A DNA stretch of 38,447 nucleotides, from the NCBI RefSeq assembly GCF_900626285.1, contig NZ_LR131147.1:2984940-3023386 (forward strand), written 5' to 3'. Shown one piece after another: positions 14,312 through 21,939 of the stretch; positions within the stretch are counted from its first letter, which is position 1, and the number at the start of each line of letters is the position of its first letter. The DNA comes from Intestinimonas massiliensis (ex Afouda et al. 2020). GTDB taxonomy: Bacteria > Bacillota > Clostridia > Oscillospirales > Oscillospiraceae. A program made the position numbers and the translations under genes. The notes below the pieces were generated by a model, which did not search any database, was not told the origin of the DNA, and saw only the letters and a program-made list of their open reading frames with translations.

Positions 14312-16192
14312 TTAGGATTCCTCCTTCCCGCGCTGACCGAGTTCCTGACAGATATAGTCACGCAGCACGTCAAATCCTGTTACGCGGAGTTTCTGTCCGG
14401 TTTCATACAACTGGCCCTCCATGCGGATTTTCCAGTCTTCCTCACTCTGATCGCAGACGGGCGGGAAAGACTGTTGGTGGAGGTAATATTGCTTGCCAAA
14501 AGAGCCGATCCACTCCTCCGGGACTGCCCGCACCCGTTTGCCGGAGACAGAAAGGGGCTGTACAGGCTCCTTTGCCTGTTCCGTGCTTTTTGAACCGGAA
14601 AGCAGGTACGATTTAATAAACGCTTCCGCATCATTGACATCAAAAATATACGCAGATTCAGTTTCGGTTTGAAACAGCGCTCCGGCGATCCGGTATTTTA
14701 AATCCGGACTCCAGCCGAATAACTGAAAAAGCGTTTCTACATAGGCCGCACCGGCGATATCCCTGGGCTGATACTTTCCGTCTGACAGCTTGGAAAACAC
14801 GACTGCGTTGCGGCTGCTTTTCGCCGCTGTACGGACGGCGAACTTCATCTCCACAGGGTTGACCAGCAGCTCCACATGGTTGTCTTTCCCAAAAGACCGA
14901 ACACATGTGGTGCTGAACTTGATCCTCTTGTCTTGAAACAGTACATAGGGACGGTGATAATTATCAAAGAATTCACTGCGGGCGATTTCAAAGCCTCTCA
15001 TATCAAAATCTCCCGGAACCAATGTGATGCTCGAGGGCAGGGATGCATCCGCCTGCTGCTCATCGGGCGGATGGATACTGGCGGACGCTTGGTAATAATC
15101 CGCCGGCTTAAATCCAGCCCAGCGGGGATTGATGGTCACGAACCCCCTGAGCAGGCCGCTGTCGATCACCCGCAGCTCCGGGAGGATGGAGCGGTTGCCA
15201 TACTTGGAGTTGTTCAGAAGATGCTGAACCGCAATGAAATCATCTCTGGAAACGATACCCTCGTGGTGGTTCCGGTAAAGGCTCTGGGGTCTGTCCCCCC
15301 GATTCTTTCTGGCCTTGTGGTTCAGATAGTTGGGGGTGAAGGTCTTCCGGGTCAGTACATCCCCGCAATGCCGCTCATTGCGAAGGACCTGGACAATGGA
15401 GTTGGATGTCCACTTGACATTCCCCAGATAAGTCTTTCGGCCCAGCTCGGTGAGCGCCGCCGCAATGTCGGAGGTGGAATATCCATACAGATACATATAG
15501 AAAATGAGTTTTACCGTGGGGGCTTCATCCGGGTTGACGACCAGGTTTCCATCTGCGTCGTGAGAATACCCCAGCAGCTTGGGCGTCAATGGCAGACCTC
15601 CGTCCAGCCGCATCCGCAAGGAGGTCTCCATGCTCCGGCTGCGGATGTGAGACTCCTCCTGAGCCATGGTGGCTTGAAACGAAAGCGCCATCTGGGAATC
15701 GTCTTTGAGGGAGAAGATACATTCGCTCTCAAAGAACACCCCGACAGGACTGGGTAGCTCCGCAAGCATACGAACCATGCTGATACAGTCCACCACATTC
15801 CGGGCAAAGCGAGACACGCTTTTGGTGATGATCATATCGATTTTCCCGCTGCGGCAATCGGCGATCATGCTGTTGAACTCGTCCCGATGAGCCAGAGAAG
15901 TCCCGCTGATGCCCTCATCCGCATAGATTTTGACCAATGTCCAGTTGGGATGATGCACAACAAAATCTTCATAGTATTTCTTTTGCAGCTCATAGGAGGA
16001 AGTCTGCTGGACATTGTCTGTGGAGACACGGGCATACACGGCGACCCGCTGCCTTATATCATTGTCGTAATAGTCGATGGGCTTTTTAGCCGGAATGAAT
16101 TCATAGTTCTCCGGGTCAACTTTTGTGTTGATACGCCGACGGACCCGTTCTTTCCGTTCCGCAAGCTGTTTGCGTGTGGACTTGTCAATCAT
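14312..16192 (-). CDS. Serine recombinase with non-standard C-terminus
   Basis: A 626-residue protein. The catalytic domain looks intact: AVYARVSTDN with Arg55 and Ser57, and ITKSVSRFARN. The recombinase DNA-binding domain (about 200-300, LLGYSHDADGNLVVNPDEAP then VLRNERHCGD) is normal. The usual Cys zinc ribbon and coiled coil are absent; instead there is GLLRGFVTINPRWAGF and a ~230-residue domain (about 400-626) related to the two downstream proteins. ATG 16192 is preferred over 16219 because GGAGGG is nine bases upstream. It overlaps the non-catalytic resolvase-like gene by eight bases. Probable integrase/excisionase of its own element. Confidence 0.88.
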   Translation of the reverse strand: MIDKSTRKQLAERKERVRRRINTKVDPENYEFIPAKKPIDYYDNDIRQRVAVYARVSTDNVQQTSSYELQKKYYEDFVVHHPNWTLVKIYADEGISGTSLAHRDEFNSMIADCRSGKIDMIITKSVSRFARNVVDCISMVRMLAELPSPVGVFFESECIFSLKDDSQMALSFQATMAQEESHIRSRSMETSLRMRLDGGLPLTPKLLGYSHDADGNLVVNPDEAPTVKLIFYMYLYGYSTSDIAAALTELGRKTYLGNVKWTSNSIVQVLRNERHCGDVLTRKTFTPNYLNHKARKNRGDRPQSLYRNHHEGIVSRDDFIAVQHLLNNSKYGNRSILPELRVIDSGLLRGFVTINPRWAGFKPADYYQASASIHPPDEQQADASLPSSITLVPGDFDMRGFEIARSEFFDNYHRPYVLFQDKRIKFSTTCVRSFGKDNHVELLVNPVEMKFAVRTAAKSSRNAVVFSKLSDGKYQPRDIAGAAYVETLFQLFGWSPDLKYRIAGALFQTETESAYIFDVNDAEAFIKSYLLSGSKSTEQAKEPVQPLSVSGKRVRAVPEEWIGSFGKQYYLHQQSFPPVCDQSEEDWKIRMEGQLYETGQKLRVTGFDVLRDYICQELGQRGKEES

Positions 16193-16790
16193 GCAGCATT
16201 TCCCTCCGGGGTTCGTCATCAGGGAGTATCTTCCAACCGGGATCTGGCAAAAAGTAGGGGTCGTGTAGATCCTCCTGGTAATAGGAAGCCAGCGTATAAA
16301 TATCCTCCGAAACGAAGTAAACGCCCACTGGCTTTGGGAGTGCTGCCAAGAGGCGCGTACAGAAAGAGAGCTCGGAGAGCTTCTTCGAGATATTGCTTGC
16401 TTTCTGGGTAATGATCAGATCGATCTTTTCCTCGTAGCAGTCTTGAAGGAGCCTTGACCACTCCGGGGCGCTCTCCATATTGGGCGCTGTGCTGCCCTCG
16501 TCCACATAGAAACCGACAAACTTCCAGTTTGGGCAGAGAGCCAGTGTGTCAAGAAATTGCTTTTTATGAGCTGAGAGATAGTCCTCATAGCGGGTCTGGT
16601 TGAAGTAGCGGATGTATACCGCCACACGGTAATGTGTTTTGGGAAGCGGGCGTTCCCGCTTGATTTCCTTTAACCAGGCACGATGTTCCGCTAAAAGGGT
16701 GTTTCGTTCCGTCTCCCTTTCCAGCAGGAAATCAAATGAGGGCATAACTTCCTGCTCTGACTCTCTATTTTGAACGGTCAGATCTGACAT
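16185..16790 (-). CDS. Resolvase-domain protein lacking catalytic residues
   Basis: A 201-residue protein of resolvase fold only. Alignment by eye with the next recombinase: VAVYIRYFNQ replaces VAVYARVSTD, putting Phe63 where the nucleophilic Ser belongs; ITQKASNISKK replaces ITKSVSRFAR, so two active-site arginines become Asn133 and Lys136. Other landmarks survive (FVGFYVDEGS, LLQDCYEEKIDLIIT, PVGVYFVSEDI). There is no DNA-binding domain. It is probably a regulatory or structural partner of the active recombinase. GGGGGAG precedes ATG 16790. First gene of the six-gene operon. Confidence 0.8.
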   Translation of the reverse strand: MSDLTVQNRESEQEVMPSFDFLLERETERNTLLAEHRAWLKEIKRERPLPKTHYRVAVYIRYFNQTRYEDYLSAHKKQFLDTLALCPNWKFVGFYVDEGSTAPNMESAPEWSRLLQDCYEEKIDLIITQKASNISKKLSELSFCTRLLAALPKPVGVYFVSEDIYTLASYYQEDLHDPYFLPDPGWKILPDDEPRREMLHD

Positions 16791-16824
16791 ATTTGCTCCC
16801 CCTGTGTTATTTCTCTTCCAGGCC

Positions 16825-16851
16825 ATTATATAATCTGCAGACTAATAACAA
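16825..16851 (-). promoter_or_regulatory. Probable promoter of the six-gene operon
   Basis: TATAAT (minus strand, 16825-16830) with TTGTTA (16846-16851) at a short 15-base spacing, 34 bases before the first start. It abuts the terminator hairpin at 16853-16888. Confidence 0.5.
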
Positions 16852-16852
16852 A

Positions 16853-16888
16853 ATCGACCAGAAGTCAACACCTTGACTTCTGGTCGAT
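16853..16888 (-). terminator. Terminator: perfect 16-bp inverted repeat
   Basis: Arms 16853-16868 and 16873-16888 pair without mismatch around the 4-base loop CACC; GATTTTGTTATT follows on the minus strand. It ends the minus-strand XRE gene and insulates the downstream operon. A related hairpin lies at 17827-17863. Confidence 0.7.
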
Positions 16889-16934
16889 AGATGAGAAAAA
16901 AAGAAGCGAGCCGGCAATTCCAGCTCGCAATTTT

Positions 16935-17294
16935 TCAGGTATTGTCATCCCGTCTGGCCATAGTGGATTTCAACTCACGAACAATCTTCAGGATGGAATC
17001 CAGCTCCTTGGGAGAGCAGTCGGCCAGCAGCTCGTCAAACTCGCTCTGGTATAGGCTTCTCACCTCCGGCACATCGGGCCGAAGAAGGGAATCAGCAGAC
17101 ACTTGCAAGGCTTCGATGATTCGGATAAAGGTTTCCAACTTCATGCTCGTCTTGCCTTTTTCGATATTGCTGATATGCGGCAGCGAGATATTGGCCTTCG
17201 CAGCAAGATCGGCCTGGCTCATCCGGCGATTGATCCGCGCATCTCGAATACGGGAGCCGATCAGCTGGCTCTCGGTCAAATCATGTTCCGTCAT
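16935..17294 (-). CDS. XRE-family regulator 1
   Basis: A 119-residue protein with a textbook HTH (about 12-66: IGSRIRDARINRRMSQADLA, then ANISLPHISNIEKGKTSMKL) and an acidic C-terminal part (DELLADCSPKELDSILKIVR). The C-terminal motif LL(A/S)DCS..E...IL.(I/V)(V/I) is shared with the divergent regulator at 17436, so the two are distant paralogues. GGGGGG lies six bases before the ATG. Probably controls the divergent region and the flanking operons; targets unproven. Confidence 0.82.
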   Translation of the reverse strand: MTEHDLTESQLIGSRIRDARINRRMSQADLAAKANISLPHISNIEKGKTSMKLETFIRIIEALQVSADSLLRPDVPEVRSLYQSEFDELLADCSPKELDSILKIVRELKSTMARRDDNT

Positions 17295-17342
17295 CGGCTT
17301 CCCCCCTCAAATATATTCTCCAGATTATCTATTTCTAAGAGT

Positions 17343-17390
17343 ATATCAACCTGAGGTGAAATTGATATAAGGCCGAGTTGATGATATAAT
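17343..17390. promoter_or_regulatory. Promoter with palindromic operator between divergent XRE genes
   Basis: For the plus strand: TTGATA (17362-17367), 17-base spacer, TATAAT (17385-17390). ATATCAA (17343-17349) and TTGATAT (17362-17368) form an inverted repeat whose right arm is the -35 itself. On the minus strand TATACT is available as a -10 within the left arm. An XRE dimer bound here could shut both directions. Confidence 0.6.
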
Positions 17391-17435
17391 CTAAACACTA
17401 TAATAAGACTGCAAAATTTTTTTGGAGGTCTTATT

Positions 17436-17813
17436 ATGAGCCTGAACTACAAAGTCATTGGAAAACACATCCGTGAAGTCCGCCAGCGCAACCACCTTTC
17501 GCAAGCGATGCTCTCTGAACTGGTAGATAAAACGCCATCTTACATCAGCTACATAGAGAGCGGGATCAAGAGCATGAGCCTTGACACCTTTGTGCTTATC
17601 GCCAATGCGTTGGGCGTATCTCCCGACCGGCTTTTGATGGAGCAAGTCACCAGCACTGAACGGTGCGCCAGCGAAGAAATCGCCCTGCTCCTTTCGGATT
17701 GCAGCACCTATGAGATGCTGATTCTCCTGGATGTTATAAAATCGCTGAAAGCTTCCTTGAAAGAGCATCACGGCAGATACGGTAAACCAGATAACTTTGA
17801 TTTTACCGTCTGA
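17436..17813 (+). CDS. XRE-family regulator 2
   Basis: A 125-residue protein with an HTH (about 8-62: IGKHIREVRQRNHLSQAMLS, then TPSYISYIESGIKSMSLDTF) and the same LLLSDCSTYEMLILLDVIK C-terminal type as regulator 1. GGAGG lies seven bases before ATG 17436. The promoter at 17362-17390 serves it. A pair of divergent, related XRE proteins suggests a switch, as in phages. It ends 14 bases before the second hairpin. Confidence 0.82.
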   Translation: MSLNYKVIGKHIREVRQRNHLSQAMLSELVDKTPSYISYIESGIKSMSLDTFVLIANALGVSPDRLLMEQVTSTERCASEEIALLLSDCSTYEMLILLDVIKSLKASLKEHHGRYGKPDNFDFTV

Positions 17814-17826
17814 ACCTGAGAAAGCA

Positions 17827-17863
17827 ATCAACCGGAAGTCACGAGCATTGACTGCCGGTCGAT
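17827..17863. repeat. Imperfect hairpin related to the 16853 terminator
   Basis: ATCAACCGGAAGTCA (17827-17841) with TGACTGCCGGTCGAT (17849-17863). The same layout ATC(G/A)ACC(A/G)GAAGTCA...TGACT...GGTCGAT occurs at 16853-16888. No T-run follows on plus, so termination is doubtful; a protein site or recombination site is possible. Confidence 0.5.
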
Positions 17864-17879
17864 CTATGCCAGTAAAGCT

Positions 17880-17949
17880 GGATATATTTTTGGAACGGTG
17901 GATATGTTTTTGGAAAGTCCCGGATATGGGGCTTCCGAGTTGGTATAAT
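17880..17949 (+). promoter_or_regulatory. Promoter with three GGATAT repeats, phosphoesterase operon
   Basis: GGATATATTTTTGGAA (17880-17895) and GGATATGTTTTTGGAA (17900-17915) differ by one base; a third GGATAT with inverted TTCC follows at 17922-17936. Spacing is 20 and 22 bases, two DNA turns. An extended -10, TTGGTATAAT, ends at 17949, 24 bases before the operon's first start; there is no clear -35, so an activator binding the repeats is plausible. Confidence 0.5.
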
Positions 17950-17973
17950 GAGAAAAGAAAGGTGGAATGACCA

Positions 17974-18693
17974 ATGATCTATTACACGGGTGATATCCAC
18001 GGAGACCCCTATGAGGTCATACAGTTTTGCGACAGCAAGAAGCTGACAGAGCAGGATACTCTGGTTCTGCTTGGAGATGTAGGAGCGAACTACTACCGAA
18101 ACCGGCGAGACACAGAGATGAAGAAAGTTCTTACCGCCGTAAAGCCGACGATGCTCTGCATCCACGGCAACCATGAGATCCGGCCGGCCAGCATCTCTTC
18201 CTATCGGACGAAGCAGTGGAACGGCGGGACAGTCTGGGTAGAGGAAGCCTTTCCACGTCTGCTGTTTGCTATGGATGGTGAGATCTTTGATCTGGAAGGT
18301 CTCCGACACTTGGTCATCGGCGGAGCTTACAGCGTGGACAAATTCTACCGGCTGGCCAGAGGTTACGGCTGGTGGCCGGATGAGCAGCCTTCCCAGGAGA
18401 TCAAGGACAAGGTTATCCAGACGCTGGACGCCTGCGGGTGGCAGGTAGATACCGTCCTCTCCCACACCTGTCCCTATCCGTATGAGCCTCGCGAGGCCTT
18501 TCTTCCGATGATCGACCAGAGTACCGTGGACGACTCTACCGAGAAATGGCTGGAGGAGATCGAGCGGAAACTCAAATACGACCACTGGTTCTGTGGGCAC
18601 TGGCATATTGACAAGCATATCGACCGGATGCACTTCCTCTTCCACAGCGTGGAGGCTGCGCCGCAGCTCTTGACGGGAGGGAACACATTATGA
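17974..18693 (+). CDS. Calcineurin-like metallophosphoesterase 1
   Basis: A 239-residue cytosolic phosphoesterase with the full two-metal signature: GDIHG (6-10), LLGDVG (33-37), IHGNHE (63-68), SHTCP, and CGHWHIDKH near 203. No signal peptide. The substrate (phosphoprotein, nucleotide or nucleic acid) cannot be read from sequence. AAAGGTGG precedes the ATG. Its stop overlaps the next start (ATGA). It is the first of seven tightly spaced genes, in an operon that contains a second, dissimilar phosphoesterase. Confidence 0.88.
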   Translation: MIYYTGDIHGDPYEVIQFCDSKKLTEQDTLVLLGDVGANYYRNRRDTEMKKVLTAVKPTMLCIHGNHEIRPASISSYRTKQWNGGTVWVEEAFPRLLFAMDGEIFDLEGLRHLVIGGAYSVDKFYRLARGYGWWPDEQPSQEIKDKVIQTLDACGWQVDTVLSHTCPYPYEPREAFLPMIDQSTVDDSTEKWLEEIERKLKYDHWFCGHWHIDKHIDRMHFLFHSVEAAPQLLTGGNTL

Positions 18694-19040
18694 CAGAGGA
18701 AGAAAGACCGGAGGCCAAGGAGCAGGAGGCGTGCTTTGCCGCAATCCGTGAGATCGTCCAGGAGATTTTCCGCCTAATGGACGCCGCATATCAGCAATAC
18801 AGCCGTTTGGTAGAGCAGGTGTTGAACGGCAGGATCACTGAGGAGCGGGAGATCGAGCGAATCATGGACGGGCTTGTGGACTTCGGAGATGATCCGAGGC
18901 TCCTTGAACTGTACAAAACCCTCTGCCGCCATGTCTATTACAAATACCCCGATCTTGTGGGAGAGCACACTGCCCTCTTCCGACTCCAGTTTGAGGAAAC
19001 GGAGGATGGGGATACGGATACTGAGGAGGTGGAAACATGA
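18690..19040 (+). CDS. Hypothetical acidic helical protein
   Basis: A 116-residue protein, almost entirely predicted helix by eye, rich in Glu, with the tail EETEDGDTDTEEVET. No recognised family. Translational coupling to the phosphoesterase before it (4-base overlap) and to the next gene (4-base overlap, ATGA) suggests the three products are made in fixed ratio. Could be a small adaptor; unknown. Confidence 0.65.
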   Translation: MTEEERPEAKEQEACFAAIREIVQEIFRLMDAAYQQYSRLVEQVLNGRITEEREIERIMDGLVDFGDDPRLLELYKTLCRHVYYKYPDLVGEHTALFRLQFEETEDGDTDTEEVET

Positions 19041-20281
19041 AAGCGCCGGAGATCAAGCACTACATCAACTGGCTGGGTCGGGTGGAATACCGAAACATCA
19101 ACTGCTCCTTCACCTATGACGAGACATCCTATGCGGCCATCGACCGAATCTTCCGCCTTCTCCACCGGCTGGAGCCAGGCCCGGAGAACACAAGCTGGGA
19201 ACTATGGCTCCGTGCGGAGCGAGGTACCATCGAAGACTTCGGCAGCTTTGAGGAGCTACGGGCGGACGGCCAGGTGGAGAGCTTTGAGGAGTTTGAAACC
19301 TGGTGGCATTCCGAGTTCCCGGAGGAGGCAGCGTGGTTCCACTTTGCCGCCGGCGAGGATCAGGAGATCGGATACCGGGCGGTATTCCTGGGCCATCGCC
19401 ATGTGCTGGAGGTGGACAGCCGCAAAGAGCGCGCCTTCCCCTATGACATCGCCCCATTCACCGCCTGGCTGGAGGGTGCGGTACGAGACGCCGTTCAGAT
19501 GGTGGAGACCGGCTCTTATCAGGAATTGGTGGAGCGGGAGCTGCCCATCTGGCATCGAACCGGAACTGTCCTGCGCCGGGATCTGTGGAGCGTATTCCCT
19601 CAGTGGAAGGAGGAGTTCTTCCAGAACATCTCCCAGCAGGAGGTGGAGGAGTTTCTCACCTCGGCGGAGGGGTATCCTTTGGGAAATAACAAGCGGCTCC
19701 CATCCGTGACCACAAACGAATTCTATCACTTCTGTGCTCTGGGCTATCGGGCTATGGGTTACACCGGAACGGAGAAATCGGAAAAAGAGCAGTACGCTCT
19801 CCACGCCGATGGGCGGGACGAGGGACTGTCCAAGCTGGACGGAGATTCCCCCGAAGCTTTTGCACGGTGGCTGAAGGAGCGTCCCCGCATCGGTCACCCC
19901 TGGGAGGTATGCCGGGGCGGCAACAGCACCCACATCGACTGCATCGTACACCAAGATGCGCATGGCTACTATCTGGTGGTGGCCGGTCTTGCGGAGACCC
20001 GGACGATTGAGGCGGTCCGTTTCTTCCTGGCGCTTTATCGGGCAGGCGTTCCCGTATGCATCCGAAACGCAGAGGAACTGAAGGCCCGCCTGACCGGAGC
20101 GGAGTCCATCGGCATCGTGCCGGAGGGAGTCTTTCCCGCCTACTGCCACGACAGGTTTCCGGGAGAGAGCATTGTCGATTTTATGAACCTGCCTCGGGAG
20201 CGTCAGGATGAACTTGCAAAATACTGCCGATGGCAGCCAATCCCAGTTCCCAGGATGAAGAAGGAGGGTGAAACCCCATGA
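19037..20281 (+). CDS. Large hypothetical protein of the phosphoesterase operon
   Basis: A 414-residue soluble protein, acidic, with many Trp and Phe residues, no signal peptide and no membrane segment. I do not recognise a family. Blocks that look conserved are FEEFETWWHSEFPEEAAWFH (about 91-110), an EFYHFCALGYRAMGYTG segment near 226, a HPWEVCRGGNSTHIDCIV stretch (about 288-305) that could be a catalytic or metal-binding turn, and a C-terminal LPRERQDELAKYCRW. The coupled overlaps on both sides place it between the two phosphoesterases. Possibly two domains (about 1-200 and 215-414). Confidence 0.65.
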   Translation: MKAPEIKHYINWLGRVEYRNINCSFTYDETSYAAIDRIFRLLHRLEPGPENTSWELWLRAERGTIEDFGSFEELRADGQVESFEEFETWWHSEFPEEAAWFHFAAGEDQEIGYRAVFLGHRHVLEVDSRKERAFPYDIAPFTAWLEGAVRDAVQMVETGSYQELVERELPIWHRTGTVLRRDLWSVFPQWKEEFFQNISQQEVEEFLTSAEGYPLGNNKRLPSVTTNEFYHFCALGYRAMGYTGTEKSEKEQYALHADGRDEGLSKLDGDSPEAFARWLKERPRIGHPWEVCRGGNSTHIDCIVHQDAHGYYLVVAGLAETRTIEAVRFFLALYRAGVPVCIRNAEELKARLTGAESIGIVPEGVFPAYCHDRFPGESIVDFMNLPRERQDELAKYCRWQPIPVPRMKKEGETP

Positions 20282-20841
20282 TCTTCTTTACCTCTGACCT
20301 GCATCTCGGTCACGAAAACTGCATCCGCCTATGCAACCGCCCCTTTTCCAGTATCGAGGAGATGGACGAAACCCTCATCGAAAACTGGAACCGCAAGATC
20401 ACAGGAAAGGATACCGTCTATATCCTCGGCGACCTGATCTACCGCAACCAAAAGCCGCCGGAGGAATACCTGCGGCGGCTGCGGGGAAAGAAACATCTCA
20501 TCCTTGGCAATCATGACAGGGGATGGATCAGGAGTTGTCAGACGGAACAGTTCTTTGAAAGCGTCAATAACCTGCTGTATGTCGCAGACGGGAAGCGGCA
20601 GTACACCCTCTGCCACTACCCCATGATGTCCTGGCCACACATCATGCGCTGCTACATGGTCTTTGGCCACATCCACGGCAATACCGATGCGGATTACTGG
20701 CCGCTCATCCAGGCAAACGAGAGGATGCTGAATGCCGGAGTGGATGTCAATCACTTCGAGCCAGTCACCTTTGAGGAGATGGAGGCCAACAATCTTCTGT
20801 ATAAAGGTCAGGCGAAACCCGAGCTTGAGGTGCAGCCGTGA
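20278..20841 (+). CDS. Calcineurin-like metallophosphoesterase 2
   Basis: A 187-residue single-domain phosphoesterase: SDLHLGH (6-11), LGDLIY (50-55), GNHD (77-80), LCHYP (111-115), GHIHG (130-134). All metal ligands are present. It is much shorter than phosphoesterase 1 and closer to the small YfcE/phage type, so the two are not duplicates. GGAGGG lies seven bases before the ATG; both ends overlap neighbours by four bases. Substrate unknown. Fixed pairing with the other phosphoesterase is notable. Confidence 0.87.
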   Translation: MIFFTSDLHLGHENCIRLCNRPFSSIEEMDETLIENWNRKITGKDTVYILGDLIYRNQKPPEEYLRRLRGKKHLILGNHDRGWIRSCQTEQFFESVNNLLYVADGKRQYTLCHYPMMSWPHIMRCYMVFGHIHGNTDADYWPLIQANERMLNAGVDVNHFEPVTFEEMEANNLLYKGQAKPELEVQP

Positions 20842-21722
20842 GACCTCAAAAGGGCTTTTATGAGGCGGCTCCTGTGGCCAGTTCCATCGCACGTCAGGAC
20901 TGGACGCACATGATGGAGCGAGCCGAGCGGAGCGGCCTCTCTCTCCAGTCCCAAAAAGGAAGCGCCGGGGTGCTGTTCTCCGTGAGAATCCTCGCTCCCA
21001 TTTTAGATGGAGGGCTGCGACATATCGTTCTGGCGGCGATCCAGTACAGTCTGGGGCGGCACACCTATATGCCCGGCATAGCTGCAGAATTTACCTGCCG
21101 GAACCTGAGCCGTCTTGATGCGGCTGCCCGTTCCGCCGCCGCAGCAAAGATCAGCGAACATTTGAGTCGATATGGAGAGCAGGAGCCATATCCGCAAGTG
21201 TGGCACGGCTTAAGCCGAGTGCTTACATCTGGCAAAATCAAAGAATACGATAGGAGGAAAGAAAGGATGCCGATTCTGCAACCTCTGGAAAACATGGAAC
21301 GCATCTCACGCCAGGCACTGGCAGATGACCTGGACACCGTGCTGGAAAGGATAAGCCGCGAGGACATTGGGCTGGTGATCACCGAGGAAGGCAAAGATGA
21401 CCTGGTTCTCTGCCCAGCCTCCTGGTTCAACCTTGACTATGTGGATGACTTTTCCTGCGTCATCAACAGCGCCCTCCGTTATGCCATGCGTACCGAAGAT
21501 GAGGAGAGTGCGGCGGTCATTCAGTACGCCCGTCGCCACTACCAGCTGTTCGATGACAGGACGCTGTCGGTGGCCGTCGCCGATCTGGAGCGGGAACTGA
21601 ACCAGCCGATGGCGCCCCTCAAACAACCGCAGGTCTGGAAGGAGCTCCAGGAGCTGTTCCGACAGCGGCTGGACGAGCTGCTGAAGGAATCTCCGGAAGA
21701 CGAGGAAACGCACCATGGATGA
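20838..21722 (+). CDS. Two-part protein: mobile-element domain fused to Phd-like domain
   Basis: A 294-residue reading frame from GTG 20838 (GAGGTG five bases upstream). Residues 1-143 contain IVLAAIQYSLGRHTYMPGIA, the signature of a small protein family common in clostridial elements. Residues 144-294 begin MPILQPLENMERISRQALAD, then LDTVLERI...IGLVITEEGKDDLVLCP, resembling Phd/YefM-type antitoxin N-domains. A strong AGGAGG sits nine bases before the internal ATG at 21267, so the second half may also be made alone. TAG is present in another frame inside that ribosome binding site, as expected if two genes were once separate. Family assignments are by motif only. Confidence 0.65.
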   Translation: MRPQKGFYEAAPVASSIARQDWTHMMERAERSGLSLQSQKGSAGVLFSVRILAPILDGGLRHIVLAAIQYSLGRHTYMPGIAAEFTCRNLSRLDAAARSAAAAKISEHLSRYGEQEPYPQVWHGLSRVLTSGKIKEYDRRKERMPILQPLENMERISRQALADDLDTVLERISREDIGLVITEEGKDDLVLCPASWFNLDYVDDFSCVINSALRYAMRTEDEESAAVIQYARRHYQLFDDRTLSVAVADLERELNQPMAPLKQPQVWKELQELFRQRLDELLKESPEDEETHHG

Positions 21723-21939
21723 AAAGCGATATGAGCTCGTGGAGATCCAGGTGGACGCAGAGCTTCTGGAACAACTGGAAAAGATAATCGCTCCTATGGG
21801 GCTGACGCCAGAAATGCTGATTGTGAAGTTCTTTGAGTTCTGCGCCGATCCCGCGACCCAGGAACTGGCCATCTCCTTGCTTCTGAAATGGAAAGCCGAA
21901 CAGGAAGCGGAGAGGGGAAAACCGGGAGGGGGACTTTGA
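21715..21939 (+). CDS. Small RelB/ribbon-helix-helix-like protein
   Basis: A 74-residue protein; the part VEIQVDAELLEQLEKIIAPM then GLTPEMLIVKFFEFCA has the strand-helix-helix outline of RelB/DinJ-type antitoxins, which dimerise and bind DNA. No RelE/YafQ-like toxin is recognisable next to it. It overlaps the previous gene by eight bases and the next by one (TGATG). GAGGAA is upstream. Either a regulator of the operon or an antitoxin for an unrecognised partner. Confidence 0.6.
   Translation: MDEKRYELVEIQVDAELLEQLEKIIAPMGLTPEMLIVKFFEFCADPATQELAISLLLKWKAEQEAERGKPGGGL

Noticed and set aside
14876..15757. 293-codon plus-strand frame
   Set aside because: Antisense to the six-gene-operon recombinase; no start signal or domain.
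17880..17936. CRISPR-like or iteron origin interpretation of the GGATAT repeats
   Set aside because: Only two full copies with 4-base gaps, no spacers, no Cas or replication initiator genes nearby; an operator is the simpler reading.
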